Positions 60,374-64,000 of a stretch of DNA of 64,000 nucleotides are shown here, in pieces. Made by a program: the position numbers and the translations under genes. Origin of the DNA: Bacteroidota bacterium. GTDB lineage: Bacteria > Bacteroidota > Bacteroidia > AKYH767-A > 2013-40CM-41-45. Numbering within the stretch: position 1 is the first letter of the stretch; each line of letters starts with the position of its first letter. Under the pieces are notes generated by a model. The model made no database searches and was not told the DNA's origin. It saw nothing but the letters and a program-made list of their open reading frames with translations. Location of the stretch: contig QQVM01000014.1 in NCBI GenBank assembly GCA_003389385.1, positions 1 through 64,000 on the forward strand, read 5' to 3'.

Positions 60374-61030
60374 ATGAGAGATTTTAAAATTGACAATAAA
60401 GGAACGACACAGCTTTATAAAAATCCTATACTCGAAAAGCTGACTCGAACTAATTTTCTTTTTCCGGTAATCCTTTATTACCTTATTTCGGCTTTTTGTA
60501 TTTCTTATCTGGCGATTTATCGTCCCGAAGTGAAATTAGTTGCTTATTCATGGCTCTTTTTAATTGGACTGATACTATTTACGCTTGTGGAATACCTTAT
60601 TCATCGTTTCGTGTTTCATTTTAATGCTGAAACAGAAAAGGAGCAACAACTTCAATACAATATTCATGGTGTTCATCATGAATATCCAAGAGATAAGGAC
60701 AGGCTGGTGATGCCTCCTGTACTTTCAATCTTTCTTGCTTCCTTTTTTTTCGTTCTCTTCAGATATACCATAGGAATTTATGGAGTGATTCTATTTGCAG
60801 GTTTTGTTGCCGGATACAGTACTTATCTTATCATTCATTACGCTGTCCATGCCATGAAACCACCCGCGAATTTTTTGAAAATTTATTGGACACATCATAG
60901 CCTGCACCACTATCATTCTGTGGATACAGCTTTCAGCGTGAGTTTTCCGTTTTGGGATTATATTTTTGGAACCGTTCCGCACAGACAAAAGGATTTGAAA
61001 GATTCTTCAGGAAAAGGAAAGGTGCACTAA
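60374..61030 (+). CDS. Fatty acid hydroxylase superfamily membrane protein
   Basis: 218 residues with four hydrophobic segments and the eight-histidine di-iron motifs of the sterol desaturase/fatty acid hydroxylase superfamily: HRFVFH, HGVHHEYP, HYAVH and THHSLHHYHS. The closest known type is fatty acid 2-hydroxylase without a cytochrome b5 domain. In Bacteroidota such enzymes may hydroxylate sphingolipid or other fatty acyl chains. Monocistronic or with speB 43 bases upstream. Confidence 0.87.
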   Translation: MRDFKIDNKGTTQLYKNPILEKLTRTNFLFPVILYYLISAFCISYLAIYRPEVKLVAYSWLFLIGLILFTLVEYLIHRFVFHFNAETEKEQQLQYNIHGVHHEYPRDKDRLVMPPVLSIFLASFFFVLFRYTIGIYGVILFAGFVAGYSTYLIIHYAVHAMKPPANFLKIYWTHHSLHHYHSVDTAFSVSFPFWDYIFGTVPHRQKDLKDSSGKGKVH

Positions 61031-61067
61031 TCCATATATTGCTACCTTTACATCTCTTACGAATAGC

Positions 61068-62567
61068 ATGAAAAAAATACTCGTTGCAAACCGTGGTGAA
61101 ATTGCCATCAGGGTTATGAGATCGGCCCGGGAAATGGGAATAAAAACCGTCGCGGTTTTTTCGGAGGCCGACAGAAATGCGCTGCACGTTAGGTATGCTG
61201 ATGAAGCGGTTTTCATTGGACCTCCGCCTTCATCTCAAAGTTATCTTAATATCGATAAAATAATCTCAGCTGCTCTGGATACCGGTGCAGATGCCATTCA
61301 TCCGGGCTATGGATTTCTTTCGGAAAACGCTATCTTTTCAGATAAGGTAAGAGAAAGTAATATAGTATTTATCGGACCTTCCGGTGATTCAATGAGAATG
61401 ATGGGCAGCAAGATTGATGCGAAAATTACAGCTGAAAAACTGGGTGTTCCACTGGTCCCAGGCACTGCCAGAGCGATTGAAGATGTTTCAGAAGCTAAAA
61501 AGGTAGCCAAGGACATTGGCTTTCCCATCCTCATCAAAGCTTCAGCAGGTGGCGGGGGTAAAGGGATGAGAATCGTGAACTCTGAAGCTGAGTTTGAAGA
61601 GCAGATGAAACTCGCTGTCAGTGAGGCCAGATCTTCTTTTAGTGATGGCTCTGTTTTTATTGAGCGATATGTTGCTTCTCCAAGACATATTGAAATCCAG
61701 ATCTTGTCGGATAAGCATGGCAATGCCGTGCATCTTTTTGAAAGGGAGTGCAGCGTACAAAGAAGACATCAGAAAGTAGTCGAAGAGGCACCTTCATCCG
61801 TACTTACTCAAAAGCAGAGAATGGAAATGGGAGAATGCGCTGTGAAACTTGCAAAGGCTTGTCATTACTCTGGCGCTGGTACTGTAGAGTTTCTTCTTGA
61901 TGAAAACATGAATTTTTATTTCCTCGAGATGAATACACGTTTGCAGGTGGAACATCCCGTGACTGAATTCATAACAGGACTTGATCTTGTAAAGGAGCAA
62001 ATAAAGATTGCCAGAGGAGAAAAACTTTCATTCACACAAGAAGAGTTGAAGATTACTGGTCATTCATTGGAAATCCGTGTGTATGCCGAAGATCCACTAA
62101 ACAATTTCTTGCCTGATATTGGTAAGTTGCAAACATATCAGGTACCTCATGGTCCTGGCGTAAGAGTGGATGATGCTTACGCTGAAGGAATGGAAATCCC
62201 TATCTACTACGATCCTATGATCGCAAAACTGATTACTTATGGTGCAAACAGGAGCGAAGCTATATCCAGAATGATCAGGGCTATTGAGGATTATACCATA
62301 TCCGGTGTTGCTACTACTCTTGAGTTTTGCAAGATGGTCATGCTTCATCCTGCTTTTGTCAGCGGAAAATTTGATACTCATTTTGTTAAAAATTTCTTTG
62401 ATCCTGAAACTTTGAAGCAGGAAGATGATGAGGAAATGAAGCTGGCATCTGTGCTCGCATTGATTTCACTGATGAGGAATCGAAATGGTGCCACTGATCC
62501 TGTTGTTTCAAATTCTGATCAGCTGATTTCTAACTGGAGATTAAAACGCAGATCCATTAATGATTAG
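61068..62567 (+). CDS. accC: Biotin carboxylase subunit of an acyl-CoA carboxylase
   Basis: A 499-residue biotin carboxylase. It has the N-terminal MKKILVANRGEIAIRVMRSA, the ATP-grasp loop KASAGGGGKGMR, and the catalytic EMNTRLQVEHPVTE. About 50 residues longer than E. coli AccC at the C-terminus, but there is no AMKM biotin-carrier domain. It could serve AccBC or a propionyl/methylcrotonyl carboxylase; the separate beta subunit at 6805 may be a partner. The symbol is by similarity. It is 37 bases downstream of the hydroxylase gene. Confidence 0.9.
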   Translation: MKKILVANRGEIAIRVMRSAREMGIKTVAVFSEADRNALHVRYADEAVFIGPPPSSQSYLNIDKIISAALDTGADAIHPGYGFLSENAIFSDKVRESNIVFIGPSGDSMRMMGSKIDAKITAEKLGVPLVPGTARAIEDVSEAKKVAKDIGFPILIKASAGGGGKGMRIVNSEAEFEEQMKLAVSEARSSFSDGSVFIERYVASPRHIEIQILSDKHGNAVHLFERECSVQRRHQKVVEEAPSSVLTQKQRMEMGECAVKLAKACHYSGAGTVEFLLDENMNFYFLEMNTRLQVEHPVTEFITGLDLVKEQIKIARGEKLSFTQEELKITGHSLEIRVYAEDPLNNFLPDIGKLQTYQVPHGPGVRVDDAYAEGMEIPIYYDPMIAKLITYGANRSEAISRMIRAIEDYTISGVATTLEFCKMVMLHPAFVSGKFDTHFVKNFFDPETLKQEDDEEMKLASVLALISLMRNRNGATDPVVSNSDQLISNWRLKRRSIND

Positions 62568-62599
62568 TGAAAAGGCATGGCTATTGTAGTTGCTTAAAT

Positions 62600-63217
62600 A
62601 TGAGAAAGTACACTTCTTCTTCAGTCTTCGCCTTAGTGTTCTTCCTGCAGATAATGGCATGCTCTTTTGCACAGGCACCAAAAAAGCTACCTGATAATGG
62701 AGGAGTGAGATTGCCTTATATAATTGAAGGTGAAGACACAATTCCGGTAGTTAATTTAAAACAGGTTAGCATTGAGGAGATTAACCCAGACTATCTTAAG
62801 GAGTTGCAGGCTTATTACAGACTTCGGCACAACGTAATTAAAGTCTATCCATATGCCAGGCTTGCTTCTGTAAAACTTCAGGAGATGCAAAGAAACATGG
62901 CAAGCATGAAAACAGAACGTGAAAAAAGAAAGTACCGGAAGTCAACAGAAGAGCAAATCAGGAAAGATTTCGAAGAACAGATTAAAAAACTTAGCATAAG
63001 TCAGGGTAAGGTCCTAATCAAGCTGATTGACCGGGAAACAGGCTTCACTTCTTATGATTTGATTAAGGATTTGAAAGGTTCCTTAAATGCGTTTTTTTCA
63101 CAAGGCATCGCAAAGCTTTTCGGGCACGATTTAAAAAATGAATACGATCCTGAAGGTGAAGACAAAACCATTGAAAACATTGTCAGGCAAATTGAGACTG
63201 GTCAAATCAGATTTTAA
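62600..63217 (+). CDS. DUF4294 domain protein, secreted
   Basis: The ATG at 62600 gives 205 residues with a signal peptide (SSVFALVFFLQIMACSFAQA); an upstream GTG start is rejected because it adds eleven residues ahead of the signal. The mature protein contains the DUF4294 segment (AYYRLRHNVIKVYPYARLASVKLQEM), then charged helices with KEREKRKYRK-like content and a C-terminal LIDRETGFTSYDLIKDLKGSL. Function unknown; common in Bacteroidota. It overlaps the following convergent gene by four bases. Confidence 0.83.
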   Translation: MRKYTSSSVFALVFFLQIMACSFAQAPKKLPDNGGVRLPYIIEGEDTIPVVNLKQVSIEEINPDYLKELQAYYRLRHNVIKVYPYARLASVKLQEMQRNMASMKTEREKRKYRKSTEEQIRKDFEEQIKKLSISQGKVLIKLIDRETGFTSYDLIKDLKGSLNAFFSQGIAKLFGHDLKNEYDPEGEDKTIENIVRQIETGQIRF

Positions 63218-64000
63218 TTTGACTTGATAAAACGAAAAGAACTTCTTTTCCCTTCTGAAGTGATAATTTCTCCAATATAAACCCCGCGTGACAGCCCACT
63301 TGTACTGATATTGTGAAACATTTCATCATTACGGATTTCTCTTAAAGTTTCCTGTCCATGGATATTATATAGTTTTAAGATAAATCCTTTTCCTGATTCA
63401 TTGGATATTCCGATCTCAGACAATGATTGATCATATCGTACTGAAAAATATTTATTTGAATTTTCAATTTCTTCAATGCTGATAGGGGAAAGGGTTTCGG
63501 CAAAAACCATGGGTACATAAATGTAATCGTGTTTGATTCCCTCACTCGATAATAGTACCAGAACCGCATCCTGATTTCCCCGACCGTAGCTATACGTGTA
63601 TCCGCACATCGCAATTCTTCCGTTTAAGCTCTCAATCATTCCTAAACCTTCTTCGTCATTGGCACCTCCGAAACTGTGCGATTCAATATAATTACCGGAA
63701 CTGTCAAGCAAAAAGGTGAATATACTACCTGAACCAAATCCGCTTGGATCCTTCCGTCCGATAAATGCCAGATTTCCATTGTTTAATTCAAGGCATCTGT
63801 TGAGGTAATCTGATTCAGGACTCAGGGTAGTTGGAATAACAGAAGAAGAGCCGTTGCTGTCTACCATCATTATCCAGAGCTCATCATTTCCAGGATTGGC
63901 CGGATTTATAGCTTTTCCGCAGGTTAGCAAGCGCCCTGAGCTCAATGAAATCACATGATTTAGTTCATCATTTCCAAGGAGTGAGAACCGGAAGTCCGAA
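63214..64000 (-). CDS. T9SS type A sorting domain protein, C-terminal part (5' end outside window)
   Basis: The frame is open to the window edge; the GTG at 63954 is not the start, since at least 15 sense codons precede it. The repeats (GRLLTCGKAINPANPGNDELWIMMVD; GNLAFIGRKDPSG; GRIAMCGYTYSYGRG) are beta-propeller or record-type strands resembling those at the left edge. The C-terminal 75 residues form a T9SS sorting domain (FILKLYNIHGQETLREI; GLSRGVYIGEI; final FIKSN). Secreted or surface protein, cargo function unknown. Confidence 0.8.
   Translation of the reverse strand, partial: SDFRFSLLGNDELNHVISLSSGRLLTCGKAINPANPGNDELWIMMVDSNGSSSVIPTTLSPESDYLNRCLELNNGNLAFIGRKDPSGFGSGSIFTFLLDSSGNYIESHSFGGANDEEGLGMIESLNGRIAMCGYTYSYGRGNQDAVLVLLSSEGIKHDYIYVPMVFAETLSPISIEEIENSNKYFSVRYDQSLSEIGISNESGKGFILKLYNIHGQETLREIRNDEMFHNISTSGLSRGVYIGEIITSEGKRSSFRFIKSN

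Noticed and set aside
1-64000. tRNA, rRNA, CRISPR array, insertion sequence or prophage
   Set aside because: No cloverleaf-like or repeat-spacer pattern and no transposase or phage gene was seen; XerD is the chromosomal type. A tRNAscan or CRISPR search would be needed to exclude diverged cases.

Overview
The window is a gene-dense, low-to-moderate GC stretch of a Bacteroidota chromosome. The lineage call rests on four things seen together: several secreted proteins with C-terminal type IX secretion (T9SS) sorting domains; Bacteroidota-restricted families (DUF3276, DUF5683, DUF5916, DUF4294, BatA N-terminal domain, TIGR02757); promoters of the Bacteroidota form TAnnTTTG with an upstream TTTG/TTG; and start codons that mostly lack a Shine-Dalgarno sequence. 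I see no rRNA, tRNA, CRISPR array, transposase or integrated phage. The gene at each edge is cut by the window.

Layout. 1-4.1 kb: end of a T9SS protein, then the translation operon thrS-infC-rpmI-rplT (minus). 4.2-9.4 kb: a T9SS surface protein, a MazG-like pyrophosphohydrolase, an acyl-CoA carboxylase beta subunit and a GH16-like secreted protein. 9.4-15.2 kb: xerD facing aroQ, then a DUF2723 / EamA / YggS group and a lipoprotein glutathione peroxidase. 15.2-20.1 kb: a cluster with a DUF1015 (SerK/SbnI-like) protein, a class V aminotransferase, a secreted protein of unknown function, a ferredoxin and a LuxC-type acyl-CoA reductase. 20.1-25.7 kb: parA-parB-DUF5683-dapB-lepB, an MBL-fold hydrolase and DUF3276. 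25.9-32.6 kb: uvrA, a sigma factor with a 72-residue companion, nth, an SDR and a PhyH-like oxygenase. 32.8-38.5 kb: a two-component system behind a class III aminotransferase, then a T9SS subtilase. 38.5-46.3 kb: a translationally coupled DHH phosphoesterase and two FKBP lipoproteins converge on TIGR02757-BatA-dihydroorotase-like-LMW phosphatase-RsmI-like genes.

46.4-52.3 kb is the accessory region. It holds tiny ORFs, a receiver-domain gene split by an in-frame TAG, a 17-bp perfect inverted repeat, a small acidic protein, two paralogous ~510-residue helical proteins of unknown function, a probable beta-barrel and an HTH regulator. 52.3-64 kb returns to housekeeping genes: mnmH-selD (tRNA selenouridine), a LolD-like ATPase, DUF5916, DinB, sucC-speB, a fatty acid hydroxylase, a biotin carboxylase, DUF4294 and the end of another T9SS protein.

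The points most worth following are: the amber-interrupted and degenerate receiver; an in-frame ATA codon behind a strong Shine-Dalgarno at infC; a dihydroorotase homologue that has lost metal ligands; a small minus-strand ORF with its own terminator between the sigma operon and nth; and the helical-paralogue module.
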